The translations under genes and the position numbers were made by a program. From assembly GCF_934359325.1 (NCBI RefSeq), contig NZ_CAKRLH010000008.1, forward strand, positions 1 to 22,850: DNA of 22,850 nucleotides. Reading direction: 5' to 3'. Below the pieces are notes generated by a model. The model searched no databases. It was not told the origin of the DNA and saw only the letters and a program-made list of their open reading frames with translations. This DNA is from an uncultured Porphyromonas sp. Its GTDB lineage: Bacteria > Bacteroidota > Bacteroidia > Bacteroidales > Porphyromonadaceae. Shown here in pieces: positions 14,897 to 22,290 of the stretch (position 1 is the first letter of the stretch; each line of letters opens with the position of its first letter).

Positions 14897-15736
14897 TCAG
14901 TGGAGCTCGTACTTGTATGTAATCTTGCCTCGCTGGTTATTCACCTGATCGGCTCGACTGAAGCGCGTCGCCTTGGCGGCCTTGATCGCACTCTGCTGCA
15001 TGGAGTAGTCTCCGATGGTGGTACCGGGGGCGATCGTGGCGGCGATGACGTTTCCACTACTATTGACAGTAATGGCGACGACGATGCGTCCCTCCACATT
15101 CTTTGTGAAGTCGGGTCGCTTCAGTCCTCCCACAATGTCACGTCCGGCAAGTGACCAGCCCCCGAAGCCTGCCACTCCTGAGCCGGCACCGCCGCCGGTC
15201 ACATTGCCTGACGGCGAGCCCTCATAGCCTGAGGTGGAGCCGGACGGAGTGGTTCCCGATCCGGAGGCATTCTGAGCATTCCCCAGAGCACCTGCCACCT
15301 TTCCGGCGATCTCAGCCTTACGCTTAGCCTCGGCAGCCTCACGCTTCTTCTGCTCCTCGCGGAGACGGTCCTGGCGCCGCTTCTCCTGCTCGGCACGGGT
15401 GTCCTTTTTCTTCACCTGCTCCTTCTTCGGCTCCTGCCGCTGGACCTGCTTCACCTCCGGAGCCTCCGGCAGGTCCTGCGTCAGCAGATCCTCGTCGGGC
15501 GGTGTGGGAGTCGGCTCTACAGGCTCCACCTCCTCTGGTGGGATGATCTCGTGCGGATCGTAGGTCCCCTCAGCCTCAGCCATATTGCCTATGGAGACCA
15601 GGATCCCTGCCGGCAGGTCAGGAACCTTGATCGGAGGCATGAGGATGACGAAGAGCAGCCCCACGGCGAGGATGTGTATCCCCACTGCGGTTGCTGCTGA
15701 GATCCATTGCCGCTTTTTTCTCTTATCGTCCTCCAC
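14897..15736 (-). CDS. tonB: TonB-type energy transducer (TolA-like linker)
   Basis: Spans the periplasm to couple the ExbB-ExbD motor to outer-membrane TonB-dependent transporters. The 279-residue protein has a basic N-terminus (KRKKRQW), one membrane anchor (about 12-33), a Pro/Glu-rich stretch (65-85), a long Lys/Arg/Glu/Ala coiled-coil-like segment (about 95-147), a Gly/Ser-rich hinge (150-192) and a C-terminal domain (about 198-279) with GGLKRPDFTKNVEGRIVVAI and a final RGKITYKYELH. The charged helix and Gly hinge make it resemble TolA as much as TonB, but the C-terminal domain fits TonB and the gene follows exbB-exbD by 21 bp. It could serve haem, iron or peptide/glycan uptake systems. 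Confidence 0.9.
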   Translation of the reverse strand: MEDDKRKKRQWISAATAVGIHILAVGLLFVILMPPIKVPDLPAGILVSIGNMAEAEGTYDPHEIIPPEEVEPVEPTPTPPDEDLLTQDLPEAPEVKQVQRQEPKKEQVKKKDTRAEQEKRRQDRLREEQKKREAAEAKRKAEIAGKVAGALGNAQNASGSGTTPSGSTSGYEGSPSGNVTGGGAGSGVAGFGGWSLAGRDIVGGLKRPDFTKNVEGRIVVAITVNSSGNVIAATIAPGTTIGDYSMQQSAIKAAKATRFSRADQVNNQRGKITYKYELH

Positions 15737-15757
15737 GGTACTTTGCTTGAGCCATGA

Positions 15758-16171
15758 TTACTCCTTGAGCGGTCGTGTGGCGAGGACCATCTGATAGCGG
15801 TTCTCGACCGCAATATTCAGCACCTTCACCACCTCGCCGTACGGCACACCCTCATCCGCATAGAGGGCGACGAACATATCAGGATTCTGATCCAGGGTCT
15901 CCTGCAGGAAGGGATCAATCTCGTCGAAGGTCACCTGCCGATCCTCCCCATTACCTATGCCGACGAAGTACTCCCCCTCCGGTGTGATGGTGACACGGGT
16001 GACGGGGCGGGCATTGGTCTGCTGGGAGCTCCGGGGCAGTAGGACCCTCAGGGCGCTCGGCACGACCAGCGTGCTCGAGACCATGAAGAAGATCAGGAGC
16101 AGGAAGATGACGTCGGTCATCGACGCCATGCTAAAGTCTCCTATTGCCTTTGATCTACGCTTGAGCTTCAT
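15758..16171 (-). CDS. exbD: ExbD/TolR family biopolymer transport protein
   Basis: The small subunit of the proton-driven ExbB-ExbD motor. The 137-residue protein has a basic N-terminus (MKLKRRSK), one transmembrane helix (about 19-40, MTDVIFLLLIFFMV) carrying the proton-relay aspartate Asp20, and a periplasmic domain ending AVENRYQMVLATRPLKE. Its ATG overlaps the exbB stop codon in a TGATG arrangement (16169-16173), so translation is probably coupled. tonB follows by 21 bp. Some Bacteroidales clusters carry a second exbD; only one is present here. Confidence 0.95.
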   Translation of the reverse strand: MKLKRRSKAIGDFSMASMTDVIFLLLIFFMVSSTLVVPSALRVLLPRSSQQTNARPVTRVTITPEGEYFVGIGNGEDRQVTFDEIDPFLQETLDQNPDMFVALYADEGVPYGEVVKVLNIAVENRYQMVLATRPLKE

Positions 16172-16896
16172 CAGTGTATTCCTCCCTTTCGTGCAGAAGT
16201 GACGGTGGGCTCATTGAGCAGATCCATGAAGTCGAGAGCCTCAGACTCAGACTTGGAGACGATCTTGTCCACCCTTGTCGTGAGGTAATTGTAGGCAAAG
16301 AGCGCGAGGATACCGACGATCAGACCACCAACGGTCGTCACCAGCGCCTCATAGATACCGGACGAGAGCAGGGAGACATCGACATTAGCTCCGGCCTGCG
16401 CCATATTGTAGAAGGCGCGGATCATACCGGTCACCGTGCCGAGGAAGCCGATCATCGGCGCACCGGAGGCAACGGTGGCGAGGAGAGGCAGAGACTTCTC
16501 CAAGCGTTGCACCTCGAGATTTCCCACATTCTCTATCGCAGCCATGATCTCCTCAGTCGGGCGTCCCAGGCGATCGATTCCCTTGGAGATCATCCTGGCA
16601 CCGGGAGTGTTCTCAGCTTCGCAGAGATCCTTGGCAGACTCGAGCTTACCCTCACGGATGTAGTCGCGGGTCTTCTCGATAAAGGATGGATTGCTCTTGC
16701 TTGCCTTATTGTAGAAAAGCACCCTCTCCACGAAGATATAGCAGGCGAGGATCGAGAGAAGCAGCAGGACAATCATGATCCAGCCTCCCTTGACAGCCAG
16801 GTCCCACAGATTCATCGTCTCCGTATCGGTGACGGCAGATCCGGCCACCTGAGAGAGCTGAGGCAGAGTGTCTGCCGTTATTTGAAGGAAATTCAT
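16171..16896 (-). CDS. exbB: ExbB/TolQ/MotA family proton channel protein
   Basis: Forms the pentameric inner-membrane channel that uses the proton gradient to drive ExbD and TonB. The 241-residue protein has three membrane segments (about 36-58, 135-158 and 178-203). The family's conserved core is seen in SLPLLATVASGAPMIGFLGTVTGMI, with Thr154 and Thr156 at the usual channel-lining places, and SSGIYEALVTTVGGLIVGI. The N-terminal 30 residues are more variable and probably periplasmic. It starts 44 bp after pdxJ, an order common in Bacteroidales, and overlaps exbD by one base. Confidence 0.95.
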   Translation of the reverse strand: MNFLQITADTLPQLSQVAGSAVTDTETMNLWDLAVKGGWIMIVLLLLSILACYIFVERVLFYNKASKSNPSFIEKTRDYIREGKLESAKDLCEAENTPGARMISKGIDRLGRPTEEIMAAIENVGNLEVQRLEKSLPLLATVASGAPMIGFLGTVTGMIRAFYNMAQAGANVDVSLLSSGIYEALVTTVGGLIVGILALFAYNYLTTRVDKIVSKSESEALDFMDLLNEPTVTSARKGGIH

Positions 16897-16940
16897 CTGA
16901 TATTATTCTGATATGATTTGTTTACGATACTAAGCTTGTC

Positions 16941-17657
16941 TCACTTGCTGAGGATCTCGAGATACTTGCGTACCACGGTCTCAAATCCCTCATAGAGAGC
17001 CTCGCAGATCACCGCATGACCGATAGAGACCTCATCCAGCTCGGGGATACACTTGTGCAGGAGAGCCAGATTATCGAGACTGAGGTCGTGACCGGCATTG
17101 ACTCCGAGCCCCAGCTCCTTGGCCCGTCTCGCACAGGCGACAAAGGGCTGAACCGCCTCCTCCGGATGTGTCGGGTAGAGGTCGGCATAGGGCTTCGTGT
17201 ACATCTCCACCCGATCCGCACCCACACTCCGAGCGGCAGCGAGATTATCCAGGTCGGTATCCACAAAGATCGAGGCGCGGATGCCCGCCCTATGAAGTCG
17301 GTCGATGATCTTCTCCAGCTCGTCAAAGTGCGACTCCACGTCCCATCCGGCACTGCTCGTCAGCGCATCCGGTGCATCCGGCACCAGCGTCACTTGATCG
17401 GGACCTACCTGAGTAACGAGACTAAGGAAGTCCTCCGAGGGGTAGCCCTCGATATTGTACTCCGTGTCGACCACCTGCCTCAGCGCCGGCACGTCGGCGT
17501 ACTTAATGTGCCGCTCGTCGGGTCGGGGATGGACAGTAATCCCCTGCGCCCCCATCCTCTGGAGGTCCTTAGCCACCTGGATGATGTCCGGGCGATTCTC
17601 GCCTCGGGCATTCCGGAGAGTGGCGACTTTATTGATATTGACGCTAAATAGAGTCAT
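16941..17657 (-). CDS. pdxJ: Pyridoxine 5'-phosphate synthase
   Basis: Condenses 1-deoxy-D-xylulose 5-phosphate with 3-amino-2-oxopropyl phosphate to pyridoxine 5'-phosphate, the closing step of DXP-dependent vitamin B6 synthesis. The 238-residue TIM barrel has the expected catalytic residues: His43 in TVHPRPDERHI, Glu70 in NIEGYP and His190 in NAGHDLSLDNL, matching His45, Glu72 and His193 of the E. coli enzyme. Length is typical (243 in E. coli). It leads the exbB-exbD-tonB cluster and has its own -7 box at 17685-17692. There is no evident biochemical reason for the pairing with the TonB motor, though the order is conserved. Confidence 0.96.
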   Translation of the reverse strand: MTLFSVNINKVATLRNARGENRPDIIQVAKDLQRMGAQGITVHPRPDERHIKYADVPALRQVVDTEYNIEGYPSEDFLSLVTQVGPDQVTLVPDAPDALTSSAGWDVESHFDELEKIIDRLHRAGIRASIFVDTDLDNLAAARSVGADRVEMYTKPYADLYPTHPEEAVQPFVACARRAKELGLGVNAGHDLSLDNLALLHKCIPELDEVSIGHAVICEALYEGFETVVRKYLEILSK

Positions 17658-17684
17658 GATTACGGTATATGATTACGATAGACA

Positions 17685-17692
17685 CAAAGATA
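17685..17692 (-). promoter_or_regulatory. -7 box of the pdxJ-exbB-exbD-tonB-cysS unit
   Basis: Reads TATCTTTG on the minus strand, 27 bp before the pdxJ ATG at 17657, implying a leader of about 20 nt. It lies downstream of the rplT terminator hairpin, as expected for a new promoter. Confidence 0.5.
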
Positions 17693-17737
17693 ACACTTTT
17701 CCAAGTCAAGTGTGTTGTCTTATCGGATCACGTCACA

Positions 17738-17772
17738 AAGAGCAGCACCGTAGGGACTACGATGCTGCTCTT
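17738..17772 (-). terminator. Terminator hairpin of the thrS-infC-rpmI-rplT operon
   Basis: Arms 17738-17753 and 17757-17772 pair over 16 bp with a 3-nt loop. The single non-identical pair is a C-A mismatch on the plus strand but a U-G wobble on the minus strand, so the stem is continuous in the minus-strand RNA. It begins 28 bp after the rplT stop. The T run after it is short (TTT). Confidence 0.75.
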
Positions 17773-17799
17773 ATGCGAGTCTATTACTGAGACGAAGGA

Positions 17800-18147
17800 T
17801 TAGGCCTTAGCCTTATCCACGATCGCCTTGAAAGCCTCCTGGTGATTCATCGCCAGGTCAGCGAGGACCTTACGATTGATCTCGATACCCTTCTCGTGGA
17901 GCATACCCATGAGCTTAGAGTAGGAGAGCCCCTCCTGACGTGCAGCTGCATTGATACGCTGGATCCAGAGGGCACGGAAGGTGCGCTTCTTGACCTTACG
18001 ATCGCGGTAAGCGTAGGTAAGACCCTTCTCCCAGGTATTCTTAGCTACCGTCCAGACATTACGACGTGCGCCATAGTAGCCACGGGTCTGCTTGAGGATT
18101 CTCTTGCGCCGCGCCTTGGAGGCGGCATGATTGACTGATCTTGACAT
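17800..18147 (-). CDS. rplT: 50S ribosomal protein L20
   Basis: Primary 23S rRNA-binding protein needed for early 50S assembly. The 115-residue sequence is canonical: [51 protein letters not shown], then [21 protein letters not shown]. In E. coli and Bacillus L20 also represses its own operon by binding the mRNA. Here the 98-bp gap before rplT holds a small hairpin (18176-18194, GCGGA/TCCGC), which is too weak to claim as that control site. It is the last gene of the operon and is followed by a terminator. Confidence 0.98.
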   Translation of the reverse strand: MSRSVNHAASKARRKRILKQTRGYYGARRNVWTVAKNTWEKGLTYAYRDRKVKKRTFRALWIQRINAAARQEGLSYSKLMGMLHEKGIEINRKVLADLAMNHQEAFKAIVDKAKA

Positions 18148-18245
18148 GATTCTAAAATTTGTGTGGACATAAGCGGCGGATCATTACTCTCCGCACTTCT
18201 CTGCTCATCATCCTGTTACTAAAATCTTACGTAGTCGAGGCTTAC

Positions 18246-18443
18246 TTATGCAAGTCCAAGCAGTTTCTTGACCCCACGCTCATTGGACTTATGTACCAGC
18301 CCGTTATTGGTGAGATCACGCTTCTGCCTCTTGGACTTACATGCCAGGAGGTGGCTCTTGTAAGCATGCTTACGCTTGATTTTTCCTGATCCGGTGAGAG
18401 AAAATCTCTTCTTAGCACCGCAATTAGTCTTAACCTTAGGCAT
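18246..18443 (-). CDS. rpmI: 50S ribosomal protein L35
   Basis: A 65-residue basic 50S subunit protein. The sequence is canonical (MPKVKTNCGAKKRFSLTGSGKIKRKHAYKSH is split by the conserved TGSGKIKR core and ends KKLLGLA). It lies 60 bp after infC and 98 bp before rplT in the conserved infC-rpmI-rplT order. Confidence 0.97.
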   Translation of the reverse strand: MPKVKTNCGAKKRFSLTGSGKIKRKHAYKSHLLACKSKRQKRDLTNNGLVHKSNERGVKKLLGLA

Positions 18444-18503
18444 GACTTGATGGATTATTAATGTATAAATTAGTGATTGCCGCGGCTCCCGCCGTGGTCG
18501 TTA

Positions 18504-19142
18504 TTACGCCTCCTCATCCGGCTTTGCGTCAGAGCCCTCATCAGAGGTGTGATTATTATTGTTACTACGGTCGTCACCTTTCTTCTTAGCGACTCCCTTC
18601 TTGGGAGAGAAGAGCATGCTCATACGCTTACCCTCCAGCTTAGGCAGCTGATCCACCCGAGCATACTCCTCGAGATCATTAGCAAAGCGAAGGAGGAGTA
18701 GCTTCCCCTGGTCCTTAAAGACTATGGACCGACCGCGGAAGAAGACATAAGCACGGACCTTACTGCCCTCCTGCAGGAAGCTGATAGCATGGCGGAGCTT
18801 GAAGCTGTAGTCATGGTCGTCCGTCTGAGGTCCGAAGCGGATCTCCTTGAGCGTCGTCTTGACCTGGTTAGCCTTCTGCTCCTTAGCCTTCTTCTTCTGC
18901 TGATAGAGAAACTTCTGGTAGTCCAAGATCTTACAGACAGGGGGATCTGCATTGGGCGAAATCTCCACGAGATCCAGCTCCTGCTGCTGCGCCATGCGGC
19001 GAGCCTCCTGGATGGTGTAGATCCCTTGCTCCACGTTGTCTCCTACGACACGCACCTCACGAGCACGGATCTGCTCGTTGATACGGTTGGAGTTATCATC
19101 GTCGCGACTTCCGCGACTATTTGGCTGTCTTCTTGCGGACAT
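18504..19142 (-). CDS. infC: Translation initiation factor IF-3
   Basis: Binds the 30S subunit and checks start-codon and initiator-tRNA pairing. The 212-residue protein has the N-domain (about 20-90, [15 protein letters not shown] and [17 protein letters not shown]), the linker [14 protein letters not shown] and the C-domain (about 95-180, [32 protein letters not shown]). A charged, Asn-rich tail of about 25 residues after the C-domain ([17 protein letters not shown] onward) is absent from the 180-residue E. coli protein, but such tails occur in Bacteroidetes. The start is an ordinary ATG, not the AUU used in E. coli, so start-codon autoregulation of that type is not expected. It lies 109 bp after thrS. 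Confidence 0.97.
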   Translation of the reverse strand: MSARRQPNSRGSRDDDNSNRINEQIRAREVRVVGDNVEQGIYTIQEARRMAQQQELDLVEISPNADPPVCKILDYQKFLYQQKKKAKEQKANQVKTTLKEIRFGPQTDDHDYSFKLRHAISFLQEGSKVRAYVFFRGRSIVFKDQGKLLLLRFANDLEEYARVDQLPKLEGKRMSMLFSPKKGVAKKKGDDRSNNNNHTSDEGSDAKPDEEA

Positions 19143-19164
19143 TAAGTCTCTTCTTGAGGTCTGA

Positions 19165-19172
19165 AAAATATA
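19165..19172 (-). promoter_or_regulatory. Possible internal -7 box before infC
   Basis: Reads TATATTTT on the minus strand, one base short of the TAnnTTTG consensus, 22 bp before the infC ATG. It could give infC-rpmI-rplT a promoter separate from thrS. Just upstream, 19191-19228 can fold into a hairpin (TCGTCC/GGACGA outside CCTA/TAGG). Confidence 0.3.
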
Positions 19173-19251
19173 GTTACGTGACGGTCATCATCGTCCCCTA
19201 CCCCTCGCGAGATAGGTATGAAGGACGACTAAGCCTGTAGTTATCAGTCTA

Positions 19252-21258
19252 TTATTCCTTATCGTGCTGGTGAGCAAAGGCCTTCTGAGCCTCATCAGTA
19301 TGCTCCCACTGATGAGTCTGCTGGTAGATTTCCTGAGCCACAGCGTCGGCAAAGGTACTAATTTTTTCCGTACCCTGCTCGCCTTCACCTTGTTTGCGAA
19401 TAGAAACAGTGCCCTCGGACTCCTCCTTCTCGCCAACGATCAAGAGGTAGGGGATGCGCATCAGCTCTGTCTCTCGGATCTTCTTACCGAGCTTCTCGTC
19501 CCGATCGTCGACCTTGACGCGGATACCCTTCGCCTTCAGCTCATCCTCCACCTTATAGGCATAGTCGAGATACTTCTCCGACACGGGGAGGACTGCCACC
19601 TGGTCGGGGCAGAGCCAGAGGGGGAACTTGCCTGCCGTATTCTCGCAGAGGACGGCGACGAAGCGCTCGATAGAGCCGAAGGGAGCACGGTGCAGCATCA
19701 CCGGACGGTGTAGCTGACCATCCTCACCGGTGTACTCGAGCTGGAAGCGCTCCGGGAGATTGTAGTCCACCTGGATGGTACCAAGCTGCCACTTGCGCCC
19801 AATGGCATCCTTGACCATAAAATCGAGCTTAGGACCATAAAAGGCAGCCTCACCCTCGACCAACTTCGCCTTGACACCGCGATCCTTGCAGACCTCGATG
19901 ATGGCACTCTCGGCCTTCTCCCAGTTCTCGTCCGATCCGATATACTTCTCCTTATTATTAGGATCTCGGAGCGAGATCTGAGCCTCGAAGGACTTGAACT
20001 CCAGGGTCTTGAAGACAATATATATAATGTCCATCACGCGCTCAAACTCCTCCTTGATCTGATCAGGGCGGCAGAAGATATGCGCATCATCCTGCGTGAA
20101 GCCTCTCACGCGCGTCAGCCCGTGGAGCTCACCGCTCTGCTCGTAGCGATACACGGTACCAAACTCCGCAACCCGCACCGGCAGATCCCGGTAGGAGTGG
20201 GGCTTGCTCCGGAAGACAATGCAGTGGTGAGGGCAATTCATAGGCTTGAGCATATACTCCTCACCCTCCTGTGGCGTGGTGATGGGGCGGAAGGAGTCCT
20301 TGCCGTACTTCGCCCAGTGACCGGAGGTGACATAGAGCTGCTTGCTACCGATATGAGGTGTCATCACCTGCTGGTAGCCATAGGTCTCCTGGACACGCTC
20401 CAGGAAGCGCTGCAGGGTCAGACGAAGCTGTGTACCGCGCGGGAGCCAGAGAGGCAGACCGGGTCCCACCTCGCTCGAGAAGGTAAAGAGCTCCAGCTCC
20501 TTACCGATCTTGCGGTGGTCACGGAGCTTTGCCTCCTCCACCATCTGCAGATACTCGTCAAGCATCTTCGCCTTGGGGAAGGTGACACCATAGATACGGG
20601 TCAGCATCTGACGATTCTCGTCCCCACGCCAGTAGGCGCCGGCGAGCTTGGTGAGCTTGACCGCCTTGATCAGACCGGTACTTGGGATATGGGGTCCACG
20701 GCAGAGATCGACGAAGTTGCCGCAGGTGTAGGTGCTTATCGTCCCATCCTCGAGGTCCTGGATCAGCTCTACCTTGTAGGGATCCTTATCCTCCTCTGTC
20801 CAGTGGTGGAGGGCATCCTCTTTGGAGATCTCCTGACGGATCAGCGGCTGATCCTCCTTGGCGAGCTCCATGATACGCTTCTCCAGCTTAGGCAGGTCGC
20901 TCTCCGTCAGCGTGGTGCCGGTCTCCGTCATATCGACATCGTAGTAGTAGCCGTCATCCACGGCAGGACCGATGGCAAATTTCACCCCGGGATAGAGCTC
21001 CTGAAGTGCCTCGGCGGTCAGGTGTGCCGAGGTGTGCCAGAAGGCATGCTTCCCCTCGTCATCATCCCAGGTGAAGAACTGCACCCGCGCATCCTCCTCT
21101 ATGGGACGCATCACATCCCACAGCTTACCATTCACCCTCGCCACGAGGATCTTCTTAGCCAGCTGTGGGCTGATCTCTGCCGCCAGCTGCTGACTGGTTA
21201 CCCCCTTGGGAGCCTCCTTCTGAGACCCGTCCGGAAATGTAATTGTGATATTTGCCAT
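19252..21258 (-). CDS. thrS: Threonyl-tRNA synthetase
   Basis: Class II synthetase charging tRNA-Thr. The 668-residue protein (642 in E. coli) has an N-terminal TGS domain (about 1-62, [16 protein letters not shown]), the editing domain with the zinc-like [11 protein letters not shown] (about 75-85) and [17 protein letters not shown], and the catalytic domain with zinc ligand Cys near 340 ([10 protein letters not shown]), motif 2 ([26 protein letters not shown]) seen in separate pieces, and motif 3 [11 protein letters not shown]. The anticodon domain follows ([14 protein letters not shown]). It ends with a short charged tail. It leads the thrS-infC-rpmI-rplT operon. The promoter -7 box is at 21306-21313. 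No E. coli-type operator or T-box is recognised in the leader. Confidence 0.98.
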   Translation of the reverse strand: MANITITFPDGSQKEAPKGVTSQQLAAEISPQLAKKILVARVNGKLWDVMRPIEEDARVQFFTWDDDEGKHAFWHTSAHLTAEALQELYPGVKFAIGPAVDDGYYYDVDMTETGTTLTESDLPKLEKRIMELAKEDQPLIRQEISKEDALHHWTEEDKDPYKVELIQDLEDGTISTYTCGNFVDLCRGPHIPSTGLIKAVKLTKLAGAYWRGDENRQMLTRIYGVTFPKAKMLDEYLQMVEEAKLRDHRKIGKELELFTFSSEVGPGLPLWLPRGTQLRLTLQRFLERVQETYGYQQVMTPHIGSKQLYVTSGHWAKYGKDSFRPITTPQEGEEYMLKPMNCPHHCIVFRSKPHSYRDLPVRVAEFGTVYRYEQSGELHGLTRVRGFTQDDAHIFCRPDQIKEEFERVMDIIYIVFKTLEFKSFEAQISLRDPNNKEKYIGSDENWEKAESAIIEVCKDRGVKAKLVEGEAAFYGPKLDFMVKDAIGRKWQLGTIQVDYNLPERFQLEYTGEDGQLHRPVMLHRAPFGSIERFVAVLCENTAGKFPLWLCPDQVAVLPVSEKYLDYAYKVEDELKAKGIRVKVDDRDEKLGKKIRETELMRIPYLLIVGEKEESEGTVSIRKQGEGEQGTEKISTFADAVAQEIYQQTHQWEHTDEAQKAFAHQHDKE

Positions 21259-21305
21259 GATCTATATGGATTGATCTACTGTCTGATTTTACTATCTTTA
21301 ATAGA

Positions 21306-21313
21306 CAAAGGTA
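21306..21313 (-). promoter_or_regulatory. -7 box of the thrS operon promoter
   Basis: Reads TACCTTTG on the minus strand, 47 bp before the thrS ATG, implying a leader of about 40 nt. No clear TTTG is seen at the -33 position. The same octamer serves tRNA-Arg and gmk. The DNA beyond it, 21360-21505, holds no gene or structure that I can support. Confidence 0.55.
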
Positions 21314-21505
21314 CAAACTTTTGCCGTAATCCGATAAGACCGATAAAATCAAGAGACGAGGTCTGAATAAGGAGGATGACGAGAAATCCCGCTACTAAAA
21401 AAGGTCAAGCACACCCGATCCCGCCAAAGAGTCATAACCCTATTTTAGGAGCCGGGCGAAGACCAGCCACAGATCTGGAAATCAGCAGTTAGCACTCCGA
21501 CAAAT

Positions 21506-21587
21506 CTTTTACCGATATTAGATTCATCTATTACCGGTAATAGTGTCGACTAATACCGACTATAGTGATCACTAATACCGGTATTAG
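21506..21587. repeat. Array of four 16-bp palindromes, 22-bp period, partly decayed (locus 3)
   Basis: Units lie at 21506-21521 (CTTTTACCGATATTAG), 21528-21543 (CTATTACCGGTAATAG), 21550-21565 (CTAATACCGACTATAG) and 21572-21587 (CTAATACCGGTATTAG). Units 2 and 4 are perfect palindromes; units 1 and 3 carry two and three changes from the consensus. The linkers ATTCAT, TGTCGA and TGATCA are all 6 bp, so the 22-bp period is kept exactly although sequence has drifted. The array lies in the divergent region between thrS and gmk, about 80 bp upstream of the gmk -7 box. Confidence 0.93.
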
Positions 21588-21664
21588 TTTAGGGCTTCTT
21601 CTCGCCACCTGATTTGCCGGCGCCGGAAGAGGGATATAAAAAAGGGGAGACGGCAAAAAGTTGG

Positions 21665-21672
21665 TACCTTTG
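21665..21672 (+). promoter_or_regulatory. -7 box of the gmk-nadD promoter
   Basis: TACCTTTG, identical to the boxes of thrS and tRNA-Arg, 39 bp before the preferred gmk ATG at 21712, giving a leader of about 35 nt. No -33 TTTG is visible. Confidence 0.55.
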
Positions 21673-21711
21673 ACTTGAGATAGATAGTACCATTCACTTT
21701 TGACTCCCCAC

Positions 21712-22287
21712 ATGCAAGGCAAGCTAATCATTTTCTCCGCCCCCAGCGGCTCGGGCAAGAGCACGATCATCAATAAGCTTATGAGTGAGTATGGCCTCCG
21801 GGGCCGCTTCTCCATCTCTGCCACCTCGCGCAAGCCGCGCGGCAGCGAGCAGGATGGCGTCGAGTACTACTTCCTCACGGAGGAGGACTTCAGGAAGCGG
21901 ATCAGTGAGGGAGACTTCCTGGAATACGAGGAGGTCTATCCGGGATGCTTCTATGGGACGCTTCGGAGCGAGGTGGACCGGACGCTGGATCGGGGAGAGA
22001 ATGTTATCCTCGACATAGACGTGCAGGGGGGACTCAATGTCAAGAAGATCTATGGCGACAGAGCACTGACGCTCTTCATCCAGCCCCCCAGCATCGAACG
22101 GCTGCGTGAGCGACTAGAACGGAGGGGGACAGATGCCCCTGAGGTGATCGAGCGAAGGCTCGCTAAGGCGGAGACTGAGCTCTCTTTTGCTCCCAAGTAC
22201 GATGCGGTCGTCGTGAATGATAACCTCGAGGAGGCGTGTCAGGCTGCAGCTCGTACGATCGAGGACTTCCTCTCTACCGACGTGTGA
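21712..22287 (+). CDS. gmk: Guanylate kinase
   Basis: Phosphorylates GMP (and dGMP) to GDP with ATP, feeding GTP and the stringent-response pools. The 191-residue protein has the P-loop FSAPSGSGKST (about 8-18), the GMP-binding segment SATSRKPRGSEQDGVEYYFL (about 36-55), FLEYEEVYPGCFYGT, and the Asp of ILDIDVQGG. The lid follows (RLRERLERRGTDAPEVIERR). A TTG at 21700 could add four residues, but the ATG at 21712 gives the usual start (MQGKLIIFSAPSGSGKS). Length is typical. nadD starts three bases after its TGA stop. Confidence 0.97.
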   Translation: MQGKLIIFSAPSGSGKSTIINKLMSEYGLRGRFSISATSRKPRGSEQDGVEYYFLTEEDFRKRISEGDFLEYEEVYPGCFYGTLRSEVDRTLDRGENVILDIDVQGGLNVKKIYGDRALTLFIQPPSIERLRERLERRGTDAPEVIERRLAKAETELSFAPKYDAVVVNDNLEEACQAAARTIEDFLSTDV

Positions 22288-22290
22288 CAG

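Noticed and set aside
17685..17730. Possible -33 TTG elements upstream of pdxJ
   Set aside because: The TTG triplets are only 9-14 bp from the -7 box, closer than the usual Bacteroidetes spacing.
20080..21366. 428-codon open frame antisense to thrS, and similar long antisense frames at 4350-5051, 12948-13667, 14133-14852 and 16174-16911
   Set aside because: Each lies opposite a gene with clear family motifs. Translations are rich in Leu/Val/Arg/Asp/His without recognisable domains, as expected from the GC-rich codon use on the other strand.
21531..21833. 100-codon minus-strand frame across the locus 3 repeats and the gmk start
   Set aside because: Overlaps the gmk N-terminus and promoter as well as the repeat array; no family resemblance.
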